A DNA stretch of 64,000 nt, taken from contig NZ_AUGI01000034.1 in the NCBI RefSeq assembly GCF_000422585.1, positions 1-64,000 on the forward strand. The letters are read 5' to 3'. Shown one piece after another: positions 17,374 through 26,132 of the stretch (positions within the stretch are counted from its first letter, which is position 1; every line of letters begins with the position of its first letter). Origin of the DNA: Hugenholtzia roseola DSM 9546. GTDB taxonomy: Bacteria > Bacteroidota > Bacteroidia > Cytophagales > Bernardetiaceae. The position numbers and the translations under genes are program-made. The notes below the pieces were generated by a model, which ran no database searches, had not been told where the DNA came from, and saw nothing but the letters and a program-made list of their open reading frames with translations.

Positions 17374-17447
17374 GGTTTGGTAGTTCAGTTGGTTAGAATG
17401 CATGCCTGTCACGCATGAGGTCGCGGGTTCGAGTCCCGTCCAGACCG
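17374..17447 (+). tRNA. tRNA-Asp (GTC)
   Basis: Cloverleaf of 74 nt. The acceptor stem is GGTTTGG/CCAGACC with a U-G pair at position 4. The anticodon stem CATGC/GCATG encloses the loop CTGTCAC with anticodon GTC. The T arm reads GCGGG-TTCGAGT-CCCGT. CCA is not encoded. First of two near-identical copies. Confidence 0.95.
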
Positions 17448-17605
17448 CTTTTATAGCGAAAAATTAGAAAAAGACAGAAAAAAGTTTTGAAACTTTTTTG
17501 AAGTCTTGGGAACAAAATACAAGTTAAGAAGGTTTTACCTTCAAAAGAAACAAAGACTATTTTTTTAAAAGAAAAAAATGCTTTGTGAAGTGAAAACAAA
17601 AATAC

Positions 17606-17679
17606 GGTCTGGTAGTTCAGTTGGTTAGAATGCATGCCTGTCACGCATGAGGTCGCGGGTTCGAGTCCCGTCCAGACCG
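17606..17679 (+). tRNA. tRNA-Asp (GTC), second copy
   Basis: Differs from the copy at 17374 at one base: acceptor position 4 is C (GGTCTGG), giving a C-G pair in place of the U-G wobble. Same anticodon and arms. Probably cotranscribed with the first copy from the promoter at 17241; the spacer between them (158 bp) is not duplicated. Confidence 0.95.
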
Positions 17680-17723
17680 CTTTGTAATTCATACAAAAAG
17701 TTGTGATAACTAAAATCTTAATT

Positions 17724-17756
17724 AAAACCTTGTTGTGCTTACAGCAAGGTTTTTTG
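17724..17756 (+). terminator. Terminator after the tRNA-Asp pair
   Basis: AAAACCTTG ... CAAGGTTTTTT with further inner pairing (TG/CA) forms a compact hairpin with a T6 tail, 45 nt after the second tRNA. Confidence 0.85.
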
Positions 17757-17790
17757 TTTCGATTTATTTTCAAAGTGGGAAAGCAATTTA

Positions 17791-17853
17791 GAGATAAAAA
17801 AGATTTTCAGACCCAAAAAAGGGTTCAATCCAAATTTTATTTCGCGTCTAATT
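17791..17853. repeat. Fragment of the MITE-like family
   Basis: The stretch with GATTTTCAGACCCAAAAAA and TCCAAATTTTATTTCGCGTC matches the inner part of element copy 3 (about 45625-45690). The inverted ends are missing. Confidence 0.65.
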
Positions 17854-18148
17854 CGGGGATACCCGTTTTTTGGTAGCACTTAACCTGACAACATTTTCCC
17901 CCTAAAACGGCTTTCTTTTTTACAAATGCAGAGCCGCATTTTTTTTGATAGCTCCCTTTTGTAATAAAAACTGCATTTAAGAAACTGATAAGGAGAATAT
18001 AGAAAAGCGATAACCTTTGCAAAGGCGAGCGCAGTGTTCGCCCCAAATCGCTTTACGCTTCGAAGTTAGTATATCGGGAAACGCACTTTCCTACCCAAAA
18101 TCGCTTCGTTTATTTTCTTCCACTTATACCTCTTCCTTTTCAATTCTT

Positions 18149-19957
18149 ATGCAACAGAACGTTTCTATCGGAAAAAGAATATGGAACTTTATCGTAACCA
18201 GTTTTGCTGCCGCCTTTGGGGTGGCGATATTCTTGGTCGTATCGTTCTTTTTGCTGCTCGTTAGCACCCTCTTTTCGTCAGGTGGCTCGCAGCCCGAAAT
18301 CAAATCTAATTCTATATTAAAACTTTCTCTTACGCAGCCTATCAGTGAGCGCACGCCCGACAATCCACTTGAAGCCTTTGGGATTCCTGCCGATAAGCTC
18401 AATCTGCCTATGGGCTTGTGGGAAATACGCAAAACGATTCGTGCCGCCGCTAAGGACGACAACATCAAGGGCATTTATCTCGACTTGGGCGCAGTAACGC
18501 AGGGCGGTTGGTCGTCTTTGAATGAATTGCGATTGGAATTGAAAGCCTTTAAAGAAAGTGGCAAATTTATTATGGCGTATGGCGAAACGATTTCGGAAAA
18601 AGGCTACTATGTGGCTGCCTTAGCCGACGAAATTTACCTCAATCCGCAGGGCTTTTTCGAGTTCAACGGTTTGAGCAGTGAAGTTCCCTTTTTTGCAGGC
18701 ACATTCGAAAAATTAGGCATCAGGGCGCAAGTTTTTAAAGTGGGAACGTTCAAATCTGCCGTAGAGCCTTTCATACTCGATAAGATGAGCGAACCCAATC
18801 GCGCACAGGTTACCTCCTATCTCAATTCTTTACACGACCACTTTCTCAAAAGCATTGCAGCCGATAGAGGGCTTGATTTTAATACCCTCAAAACGCTTTC
18901 TGATAGCATGACGGTGCGACGCGCAGAAGATGCCCTTACGCATAAATTGGTTACCAACGTTTGGTATTACGACCAAGTGGAGGCACAGTTGCGCCAAAAA
19001 TTAGGCATAGAAGACGAAACCGAAAAGTTGAACTTTGTGAGCCTATCGCGCTATGCTGCCAGCGTAGAGGCGGAAGAAAACGAAAGCGAAAATAAAATCG
19101 CAGTCATTATCGGCGAGGGCGAAATTGTGTCGGGCAAAGGCAGCGACGACCAAATTGGCTCTGATGTCATTGCGGCACAAATTAGAAAGGCGCGTTTAGA
19201 TGAAAATGTAAAAGCGATAGTCTTGCGCATCAATTCGCCGGGAGGCAGTGCCTTAGCCTCTGATGTGATGTGGCGCGAAGTGCAGTTAGCCAAAGAGAAG
19301 AAGCCCATTATTGCGTCTATGTCTGATGTGGCGGCTTCGGGCGGCTACTACATGGCAATGGGTTGCAATCGCATCTTTGCCAACGAAAACACCATCACAG
19401 GCTCGATAGGGATTTTTGGCTTGCTCTTCGAAACCGAAGACTTTTTCAAAGACAAATTAGGCGTTACCTTTGATAGGGTCAATACGGGCGAACTTTCTGC
19501 TTTGGGCATGCCTACCAAAAATTTTAGCCAAGCCGAAAAAGACTTTTTCCAAGAGCTTGTCAATGAAGGCTACGAAAACTTTACTTCCAAAGCCGCACAA
19601 GGGCGCAAGATGCCACTCGATTCGCTCAAAAACTATGCAGAAGGGCGCGTCTGGACAGGGCAAGAAGCCATCAAGCGCAACTTAGTAGATGAGTTTGGCG
19701 GTTTAGATGCAGCCATCGCCTATGCTGCCAAAGAAGCCAAAGTAGAAGACTACAAAACGGTACTTTATCCTGAAAAGAAAGATTTTCTGACCCAACTTTT
19801 AGAACAAGGCAGTGGCGAAATAAAAGCCAATCTGAAAGAGGAAATCATCAAAGAGGAGGTAGGCGAAAGTTATCAGTACCTACAAATGCTCAAAAAAGTA
19901 TTCACTTGGGAAGGCATACAAGCACGTGCGCCCATTGATGCCAAAAACATCAACTAA
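18149..19957 (+). CDS. sppA: Signal peptide peptidase SppA, 67-kDa type
   Basis: 602 residues from ATG 18149 (MQQNVSIGKRIWNF); an upstream in-frame extension to 18017 lacks support. One N-terminal membrane helix (about 17-44) anchors it, with the tandem protease domains in the periplasm. The catalytic pair of the family is visible: Lys202 in GTFKSAVEPF of the first half and Ser397 in DVAASGGYYMA of the second half, with INSPGGSALASD and TITGSIGIFG. It cuts leftover signal peptides in the membrane. Single gene with its own terminator. Confidence 0.95.
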   Translation: MQQNVSIGKRIWNFIVTSFAAAFGVAIFLVVSFFLLLVSTLFSSGGSQPEIKSNSILKLSLTQPISERTPDNPLEAFGIPADKLNLPMGLWEIRKTIRAAAKDDNIKGIYLDLGAVTQGGWSSLNELRLELKAFKESGKFIMAYGETISEKGYYVAALADEIYLNPQGFFEFNGLSSEVPFFAGTFEKLGIRAQVFKVGTFKSAVEPFILDKMSEPNRAQVTSYLNSLHDHFLKSIAADRGLDFNTLKTLSDSMTVRRAEDALTHKLVTNVWYYDQVEAQLRQKLGIEDETEKLNFVSLSRYAASVEAEENESENKIAVIIGEGEIVSGKGSDDQIGSDVIAAQIRKARLDENVKAIVLRINSPGGSALASDVMWREVQLAKEKKPIIASMSDVAASGGYYMAMGCNRIFANENTITGSIGIFGLLFETEDFFKDKLGVTFDRVNTGELSALGMPTKNFSQAEKDFFQELVNEGYENFTSKAAQGRKMPLDSLKNYAEGRVWTGQEAIKRNLVDEFGGLDAAIAYAAKEAKVEDYKTVLYPEKKDFLTQLLEQGSGEIKANLKEEIIKEEVGESYQYLQMLKKVFTWEGIQARAPIDAKNIN

Positions 19958-19984
19958 GCCCTAAAATAAAACCAACTCAAAAAG

Positions 19985-20013
19985 CCGCGCCTTTCCCAAA
20001 AAGAAGGGCGCGG
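19985..20013 (+). terminator. Terminator after sppA
   Basis: CCGCGCC and GGGCGCGG form a GC-rich stem 28 nt after the stop; tail TGATTTT is short. Confidence 0.65.
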
Positions 20014-20063
20014 TGATTTTAAGGGCTAAAAAATTACAATTTTTGTGGTTACAATTTTGGCAG

Positions 20064-20092
20064 GGACAAGGCAAGGCTTTGTCCTTTTTTTT
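20064..20092. repeat. GGACAAG hairpin related to the MITE inner palindrome
   Basis: GGACAAG-GCAAGG-CTTTGTCC followed by eight T. It resembles the GGACAAGGCA/TGCCTTGTCC palindrome of the mobile element and could also act as a terminator. Confidence 0.5.
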
Positions 20093-20112
20093 GAAGCCTT
20101 ACCTTTGACTTC

Positions 20113-20340
20113 TTACATAAAAAGGCGTTTTGCCGTCCAGACCAGCAAGGCAAAAAGAAACATCAGGATAGAAATGCGATTGATGCCATGCATCATCTTG
20201 ATATTGAAATTTTTAGAGTTCTGCTTTCCGAAAACGCGAAAAAGATAGCTAAAAACAGGCATCAGCGTAAAATATTCGCGCACAGAATTTCCCCTGCGGC
20301 GGTAGACTTGTTCTTCGGAGTTGTCGAGTTTGGAATCCAT
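20113..20340 (-). CDS. Small membrane protein of Bacteroidota
   Basis: 75 residues from ATG 20338-20340. The N-terminal half is charged and aromatic (YFTLMPVFSYLFRVFGKQ). Next come NFNIKMMHGINRISILMFLFALLVW and a single C-terminal helix (about 53-70). The NFNxxxMHGINRIS pattern recalls a family of 60-75 residue membrane proteins in this phylum (catalogued, as I remember it, as DUF6728). No known function. Confidence 0.65.
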   Translation of the reverse strand: MDSKLDNSEEQVYRRRGNSVREYFTLMPVFSYLFRVFGKQNSKNFNIKMMHGINRISILMFLFALLVWTAKRLFM

Positions 20341-20463
20341 AGGAAGAGGAGATGAATGGCAATAGAAAATAAAAAGAAATCGCTAAACTTTGCAAACTGC
20401 ATCTATTATCAGAACCTAATGGGGCGAAATTTGTTCGCAAAATCTTTATCTACGTCTGAAAAG

Positions 20464-20492
20464 CCCTAAGCGTTTTGAAGATGCGCTTAGGG
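20464..20492 (-). terminator. Probable rnpB terminator
   Basis: CCCTAAGCG (20464-20472) pairs with CGCTTAGGG (20484-20492), located about 40 nt past the rnpB 3' end. It is one of several CCCTAAG-type hairpins in the window. Confidence 0.55.
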
Positions 20493-20532
20493 TTTGCATA
20501 GGGTTTAAATAGGCTTTAAACGATTAAAAAAA

Positions 20533-20912
20533 GCAAAAACAAGCCGATAAGCCGAGTTCTGTACCTTTTGCAAGGCTCTTATCATTTATCTACGCCTTTT
20601 TTCACAAAAAGGCTGTATCGACCTACCCGCCAACTCAGGCGAGCGACCTTTTTTGCCCCGAAGGACAAGCGTTGGCTTATTTGGTCTTTCAGCGCGTAAG
20701 GTTTTCCCTGCCCTTTTGTTTGCACAAAAGGCGGTGCGCTCTTACCGCACCTTTTCACCCTTACCTACTCAAAGTAGGCGGTATCTTTTCTGCGGCACTT
20801 TCTGTCAATTTGGGTACAAATTGCCCTCCCGTTAGGAGGTACGCTGCTCTGTGCTGCTCGGACTTTCCTCTCCCTTTTCAAAAAAGGCAGCGATAAGATG
20901 GCTTGTTTTTGC
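20533..20912 (-). ncRNA. rnpB: RNase P RNA (class A)
   Basis: About 380 nt catalytic RNA that trims tRNA 5' ends. The universal core AGAGGAAAGTCCGAGC is read on the minus strand at 20871-20856, and the conserved 3' segment ACAGAACTCGGCTTATC at 20562-20546. GCAAAAACAAGCC (20912-20900) pairs with GGCTTGTTTTTGC (20545-20533) as helix P1, and this sets the ends. The GGTAAGGGTGAAA and AAGAGCGCACC segments fit P8-P10/CR-II. It begins only 12 nt after the stop of the lipoprotein gene at 20925, so its promoter may lie inside that gene or the two may share a transcript. Confidence 0.95.
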
Positions 20913-20924
20913 TTTTCAAAAGGC

Positions 20925-21158
20925 TTAGTTGGGATAGAATTTTTCTCTGATTTTTTCTATCTTTTCCGTAGTTTCAGGGTCGGTGGTAGGTTGTGCGTCT
21001 TTGGGTTGTAATTGGTTGGGTGCGCCGCCGATTACCCCATAGATGCGCGTATCGTCGAGGTTTTTGCCTTTGTTGGGCGCGGGCTGATTGTGTTCGCCGC
21101 AGGCAGCAAGGCTAAGAAGGAGTGCCAAAGAGCCTATCCAAGAAGCGATAGTTTTCAT
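20925..21158 (-). CDS. Small lipoprotein
   Basis: 77 residues. The signal peptide MKTIASWIGSLALLLSLAAC has a clean lipobox (LAAC, Cys20). The mature part is Asn/Pro/Lys/Asp-rich with an acidic-basic helix at the end (TTEKIEKIREKFYPN). It reads as an unstructured, probably outer-membrane-attached short lipoprotein. A -7 box TATCTTTG lies upstream (minus strand, 21217-21224). Family not recognised. Confidence 0.75.
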   Translation of the reverse strand: MKTIASWIGSLALLLSLAACGEHNQPAPNKGKNLDDTRIYGVIGGAPNQLQPKDAQPTTDPETTEKIEKIREKFYPN

Positions 21159-21347
21159 TGCGTTGAAGGGTTGAGTATAAATGGAAAAGTCGTATTATCT
21201 CGGTTGTTTTGAGGCTCAAAGATACAAAAAGTTTGGAAAAGGGCATCTTAAAATGTGAAGGCAGGCGGTTTTTGGTTGGAAAAATGCGTATCTTGCCCTT
21301 TCATTGTTTTCCAAATCCTTCTTTGAGCTTTTTGATACCTTCTTGAC

Positions 21348-23702
21348 ATGAGAAAGACCCCATATTACACTTGCTTTGGGCTATTGCTTTGTTTGTTTTT
21401 GATGCCGACAAAACATAGCCTCTTTGCACAAAACAACACCACCTCTTTGGAGCGTCATAAAAAGCCCCACAACGAACAATCCAAATTTGCCCAATTAGAA
21501 CCTATCCTACCTACGCCTAACGTCTATCGCACAGGTTCGGGTGCGCCAGGGCATCAATATTGGCAGCAAAAGGCAGACTACAAGATGTCTTTGGTCTTAG
21601 ATGATGAAAAGCAGTGGCTTTATGGCAAAGAAACCATCACCTACACCAATAATTCGCCCGATGTGCTAACCTACCTTTGGGTACAATTAGACCAAAACCT
21701 TTTCAAACCCGAATCGGACACCTACAAAACGCAAACAGGCGATTTTGGCGATAGAATAGACCTTTGGAACTTGCAATATCTAACAGGCGACTACCAATAT
21801 GATGGCGGCTTCAATATCAAAAGCGTAACCGATACCGAAGGAAAGCCCCTCAATCATACCATCAACAAGACCATGATGCGCATAGAGTTGGAAAAACCCC
21901 TGCGCAAAGGCGATTCTTATAGCTTTAAAATAGAATGGGATTATCACATCAACGACCAACTCAAAGTAGGCGGCAGAAGTGGTTATGAATTTTTCCCCGA
22001 AGACGGCAATTATTTGTACGAAATGGCGCAATTCTTCCCTCGCATGGCAGTTTATGATGACGTAAATGGTTGGCAGAACAAGCAATTTTTGGGGCGCGGC
22101 GAATTTGCCCTCCCTTTCGGCGACTATGAAGTGGAAATTACTGCCCCTGCCGACCATGTCGTAGGCGCAACAGGGGTACTACAAAACCCTGACGAGGTAC
22201 TTTCCCAAACCCAACGCAAAAGACTTGACGAAGCCCAAACTGCAAACCGTCCTGTGCTTATCGTGAGTGAAGCCGAAGCCCGACAAGCCGAAAAAGGGCG
22301 CAACAAAAACACCAAAACATGGAAATTTAAAGCCGAAAATGTCCGCGACTACGGTTGGGCGAGTTCGCGCAAATTCGTCTGGGACGCAATGGGCGTAAAA
22401 GTAGGCGACAAGACCGTCATGGCGATGTCCTACTATCCAAAAGAAGGCAATCCGCTTTGGGGGCAATATTCCACCGAAGCCGTTGCGCATACCTTAGAAG
22501 TGTATTCCAAATATACCATCGAGTATCCCTACCCTGTCGCGATTTCAGTGCATGGTCCCGTTTGGGGCATGGAATACCCCATGATTTGCTTCAACGGCGG
22601 CAGACCCGAACCCGACGGCACGTATTCCGACCGCATCAAATACGCCATGATTTCGGTCATCATTCACGAAGTAGGGCATAACTTCTTTCCTATGATTGTC
22701 AATTCAGACGAAAGACAATGGACATGGATGGACGAAGGACTCAATACCTTCCTGCAATACCTTGCCGAACAGGAATGGGAACGCAACTATCCCTCGCGTA
22801 GGGGTGCGCCTTCTCAAATTGTGGAGTATATGAAAGGCGAAAAAGCAGGTATGAATCCCATCATGACCAATTCGGAGTCTATTTTACAATTTGGCAACAA
22901 TGCCTACGGAAAACCTGCCACTGCCCTCAATATCTTGCGCGAAACCATCATGGGGCGCGAGCTTTTTGACTATGCCTTCAAAGAATACGCCAAGAGATGG
23001 GCTTTCAAACACCCCATGCCTGCCGATTTCTTCCGCACAATGGAAGATGCCTCTGCCGTAGATTTAGACTGGTTTTGGCATGGCTGGTTTTATACCAACG
23101 ACTGTGTAGATATTGCCATTACGCAGGTAGAACAATTTGAACACAAACCCAACGACGGCGACTACATTGCCCTGAAAAACTACCAAGACTTTACCGACAT
23201 CTCCGACCAGCGCAATCTTAACACTATCCCCCAAACGCGCATCGAGCGCAAGCCCGAATTGCGCGACTTTTACAACCAAAACCCCGAATTTGTCGGCAAT
23301 CGCGCCGAGCGCAATCTCAAAGCCGACCCCAACTTTTTGGGCAAACTTTCGAGCGAAGAAAAAGCCTTCTTCGAGCGCAATAAGCACTTCTATCAGGTTA
23401 CTTTCGAAAATTATGGCGGTTTGGTGATGCCGCTTTTGGTGCAATTTGAGTATGAAGATGGTACAAAGGAATTGCAACACATTCCTGCCGAAGTGTGGCG
23501 ATACAATAACGAAAAAGTGGTGAAGGTCTTTGCTACAAAAAAGCCTGTCCGTCAGATTGTCTTAGACCCCCATCAGCAGACTGCCGATATAGAAATGGAA
23601 AACAACTTTTTCCCACGCAAGGAAATTCCGACCCGCTTCCAACTCTATAAACGCAATATGAACAACACCAATCCGATGCAGCAGCAGAAGAAGAAAAACT
23701 AA
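21348..23702 (+). CDS. M1 family (gluzincin) metallopeptidase, secreted
   Basis: 784 residues with a signal peptide (about 1-28, ending SLFAQ). The M1 N-terminal beta domain covers about 70-330 (YKMSLVLDDEKQWLYGKETITYTNNSP). The zinc site is HEVGH (His440, Glu441, His444) with Glu463 in WMDEGLNTF, i.e. HExxHx18E. The usual GxMEN substrate motif is here WGMEYPM. The C-terminal part (about 580-784) is beta-rich and lacks the ERAP or LTA4H helical repeat. It probably digests proteins or peptides in the periplasm or outside. Convergent with the second M1 gene and sharing a terminator with it. Confidence 0.92.
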   Translation: MRKTPYYTCFGLLLCLFLMPTKHSLFAQNNTTSLERHKKPHNEQSKFAQLEPILPTPNVYRTGSGAPGHQYWQQKADYKMSLVLDDEKQWLYGKETITYTNNSPDVLTYLWVQLDQNLFKPESDTYKTQTGDFGDRIDLWNLQYLTGDYQYDGGFNIKSVTDTEGKPLNHTINKTMMRIELEKPLRKGDSYSFKIEWDYHINDQLKVGGRSGYEFFPEDGNYLYEMAQFFPRMAVYDDVNGWQNKQFLGRGEFALPFGDYEVEITAPADHVVGATGVLQNPDEVLSQTQRKRLDEAQTANRPVLIVSEAEARQAEKGRNKNTKTWKFKAENVRDYGWASSRKFVWDAMGVKVGDKTVMAMSYYPKEGNPLWGQYSTEAVAHTLEVYSKYTIEYPYPVAISVHGPVWGMEYPMICFNGGRPEPDGTYSDRIKYAMISVIIHEVGHNFFPMIVNSDERQWTWMDEGLNTFLQYLAEQEWERNYPSRRGAPSQIVEYMKGEKAGMNPIMTNSESILQFGNNAYGKPATALNILRETIMGRELFDYAFKEYAKRWAFKHPMPADFFRTMEDASAVDLDWFWHGWFYTNDCVDIAITQVEQFEHKPNDGDYIALKNYQDFTDISDQRNLNTIPQTRIERKPELRDFYNQNPEFVGNRAERNLKADPNFLGKLSSEEKAFFERNKHFYQVTFENYGGLVMPLLVQFEYEDGTKELQHIPAEVWRYNNEKVVKVFATKKPVRQIVLDPHQQTADIEMENNFFPRKEIPTRFQLYKRNMNNTNPMQQQKKKN

Positions 23703-23726
23703 AAATGCGCCCTAAAATCAAAAAAG

Positions 23727-23763
23727 AAAACCCTAAGTGTCTTGAAGATACTTAGGGTTTTTC
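23727..23763. terminator. Bidirectional terminator between the two M1 genes
   Basis: AAAACCCTAAGTGTCTT and AAGATACTTAGGGTTTT form a long stem, with T or A runs on both sides, between convergent stops at 23702 and 23765. Confidence 0.9.
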
Positions 23764-23764
23764 T

Positions 23765-25714
23765 TTATTTTACTAATTCATCAAGGGTCAAGACCGCAAC
23801 AGGGTGATAGTTGGGGCGTGCCTTCTTATAGATTTGCTTTGCCAAAGGCTGCGTACTTTGCTTTTCCATCAACATTTTATAGATGGGTACGATAAATTTT
23901 CGCCTTCCTACCTGCATCAAAAAACTTTCCATCTGCACATAAGCAGGCTTGTACTCATTTTTAGCGACCATAGCAAGCCAGACGGCTAAGATTTCGCTAT
24001 TGCCCATTTTGGTAAAACCAAAAGTAGCGTCAAGCGACTTCATTTGCGCCTCTGAAAGGCTTTGGGGGAGGTTGCGTAGGAAAAAGACCCACTGTTGGAA
24101 ACGCCACTTTTCAGTTTCATATTGGCTTTGTAGGGCTTGTGGCTCACTTCCCTTTTCAAAGGCTTGGGCAGCATCGAGGGCAGTTTGGTAGCTTTTCGAG
24201 CTAATTTGGGGGATATTTTCGGGTATGCCTGCCTGATAAATCCATTTTTCGGCTTCGATGGCGGCTTTGGCTTCGGGGTATTGTGCAAGCAGGCGCGTTT
24301 CGAGGTAGAAAACGAAGGTCTTGGTATCGATGGTCTTGAAGGCAAAAGTTTTGAAGTATTCGCTCAAAAATTCGTCGAAGCCTTCCCTGCCCACTACTTC
24401 TTCACAGCGTTTGAGAAAAAAGAAGCCCTTATCGTAAGCAATGGCACTTACGCCGTCGTCGGGGTTGCGTCCTTTTAGGTCTAATTTGAGCTTGGTATCC
24501 TCGCTTTTGCCCTCTTTTTCGTATTCCTCTACGGTTTCTTTGAGGTCTAAATAGCTAATGAGAGCCAACATATCGGCGTATTCTTTGCCATAAACTGCCT
24601 CCATGATGCGGTTTTCGAAATAAACGGTAAAGCCTTCATTGAGCCAAAAATCGTCCCAAGTGTGTGTCGTAACCAAATTGCCTGACCACGAATGGGCGAG
24701 TTCATGGGCTACTAAGGCGGTCAGGGAGCGGTCGCCTGCCAAAATTGTAGGTGTAGCGAAGGTCAGGCGCGGATTTTCCATGCCGCCAAAGGGGAAACTG
24801 GGGGGCAAGACTATCAAATCGTACCGCTCCCAAGCATACGTGCCGTAGAGTTTTTCGGCGGCTTCGAGCATTTGTTCCATCTCTGCAAACTCATAGACTG
24901 CCGCTTTTAGGGTAGCAGGTTCGGCATAGACCCCTGTGCGATTGCCTACCTTTTCGAAGACGATGTCGCCTACACTTAAAGCCATCAAATAGGCAGGAAT
25001 GGGCTGTTTCATCTCGAAGGTATAAACGCCTTCGCTATTTTTTTCGGTGGGATTGGTCGCGCTCATCACTGCCAAGAGTTGCTTTGGCACGCTGACCTTA
25101 GCCGTATAGGTAAAGCGAATACCGGGGCTATCCTGAATTGGAATCCAAGTACGCGCCAAAATTGCCTGCGATTGTGTAAAGAGAAAAGGCTCTTTTTTGC
25201 CCTGCGTCTGTTGGGGTTCGAGCCATTGTAACGCCTCTGCCTTAGATGAGCTGCGGTAACGGATATGCACTTCGGCGGCAGGGTCTTGAAAGGTTACGCG
25301 CAAGGGTGCGCCTAAGATGTCGTCTTTTTCACCTATCACATATTGCAACGCATTGCCATTTTTATCAGTAACGGCTTCGATGGTCAAATCTTTGGTATCG
25401 AAAATAATTTCTTTTTCGCCTGCCGCCGCCTCGATTTGATAAGCCGCCACACCTGCAATGGTTTTGGTTTCGAAATCAACGCTAACATCGAGGGCTAATT
25501 GGGTCAGGCGTGCCTTTTGTGGTTGGGCAAAAGAATGAACGTCGATGCTTTCTATGGGTGGAATCTCTGGAAATTGCATAGCGGTTTGGGTAGAATCTGC
25601 GTTTTTTTGTTGGGAATTGTCCGAAGCATTTTGGCATTGGCTTAGGAAACAAAGACTTCCGAGCAGCGTTGTGCCAAAGAGCAAACGGGTCAGAAGGGAG
25701 GGGAGGGTAGTCAT
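23765..25714 (-). CDS. M1 family aminopeptidase, LTA4-hydrolase-like
   Basis: 649 residues from ATG 25714; a TTG further upstream is unlikely. Signal peptide about 1-26 with a Cys in FLSQC that does not make a strict lipobox. The domain order matches leukotriene-A4-hydrolase-type enzymes: N-terminal saddle (about 65-255), catalytic domain with GGMENPRLTF (310-319), HELAH (His337, His341) and Glu360 in WLNEGFTVYFENRI, and a C-terminal helical domain about 540-649. It cleaves N-terminal residues from peptides, probably in the periplasm. It is not closely similar to the M1 protein encoded at 21348. Confidence 0.93.
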   Translation of the reverse strand: MTTLPSLLTRLLFGTTLLGSLCFLSQCQNASDNSQQKNADSTQTAMQFPEIPPIESIDVHSFAQPQKARLTQLALDVSVDFETKTIAGVAAYQIEAAAGEKEIIFDTKDLTIEAVTDKNGNALQYVIGEKDDILGAPLRVTFQDPAAEVHIRYRSSSKAEALQWLEPQQTQGKKEPFLFTQSQAILARTWIPIQDSPGIRFTYTAKVSVPKQLLAVMSATNPTEKNSEGVYTFEMKQPIPAYLMALSVGDIVFEKVGNRTGVYAEPATLKAAVYEFAEMEQMLEAAEKLYGTYAWERYDLIVLPPSFPFGGMENPRLTFATPTILAGDRSLTALVAHELAHSWSGNLVTTHTWDDFWLNEGFTVYFENRIMEAVYGKEYADMLALISYLDLKETVEEYEKEGKSEDTKLKLDLKGRNPDDGVSAIAYDKGFFFLKRCEEVVGREGFDEFLSEYFKTFAFKTIDTKTFVFYLETRLLAQYPEAKAAIEAEKWIYQAGIPENIPQISSKSYQTALDAAQAFEKGSEPQALQSQYETEKWRFQQWVFFLRNLPQSLSEAQMKSLDATFGFTKMGNSEILAVWLAMVAKNEYKPAYVQMESFLMQVGRRKFIVPIYKMLMEKQSTQPLAKQIYKKARPNYHPVAVLTLDELVK

Positions 25715-25971
25715 AAGCAAGAGTTTTAGGGTTGAAACAAAACGCCTTTCAAGCAGCCAAGCGACCTGCAAAAGACCTTTTAGACCCAAAATAACCCAAA
25801 ATAAATCGAAAGCCAAAATTCAGGAAAAGCAAAACGCTTTCAAAGCAGTTTAAAAAAGTTTATTTTTTATATTACTTAATATAATATTTTTTAACCTTTT
25901 TGAATAAAAACACGTAACTACTACCTATCAGGTCAATAAATTTTGAGTAGCACATAGAAACATTTGGTAGT

Positions 25972-26130
25972 ATGCACAAAACTTTCTATCTTCGTAACGC
26001 AAGTGGGAATGTTTTAGCCATAATTTGGTCGTCGGTGGGAACACTAACAACGGTGTGGTGTACTTTTCAAAACAAACTCGCTGATTTTGCCTTTATGTTT
26101 GAACGATTTAGCACCTATCAAGTCAGATAA
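25972..26130 (+). CDS. Possible 52-residue peptide just upstream of ptuA
   Basis: ATG 25972 to TAA 26130, only 2 bp before the ptuA ATG. The peptide begins MHKTFYLRNASGNVLAIIW, is moderately hydrophobic and has one Cys. Its tight coupling to ptuA is suggestive, but its small size and lack of a recognised family leave it uncertain. The surrounding DNA has a loosely repeated segment: TACCTATCAGGTCA near 25922 and CACCTATCAAGTCA near 26112. Confidence 0.3.
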   Translation: MHKTFYLRNASGNVLAIIWSSVGTLTTVWCTFQNKLADFAFMFERFSTYQVR

Positions 26131-26132
26131 TT

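Larger units (their letters stand above)
17680..18148. other. Spacer between tRNA-Asp and sppA
   Basis: 469 bp. It contains the tRNA terminator (17724-17756) and a MITE fragment (about 17791-17853). A minus-strand frame at 17837-18046 could encode a Cys-rich, hydrophobic peptide but has only a TTG start and overlaps the repeat fragment, so I do not call it. Confidence 0.5.

Noticed and set aside
17393-17773. Minus-strand frame of 126 codons over both tRNA-Asp genes with duplicated peptide pieces
   Set aside because: It is antisense translation of the tRNAs; the repeated peptide (TGLEPATSCVTG type) is a well-known false protein produced in this way.
17837-18046. Minus-strand Cys-rich hydrophobic frame of 69 codons
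   Set aside because: Only a TTG start, overlaps a MITE fragment and lies in the sppA leader; no terminator or ribosome site.
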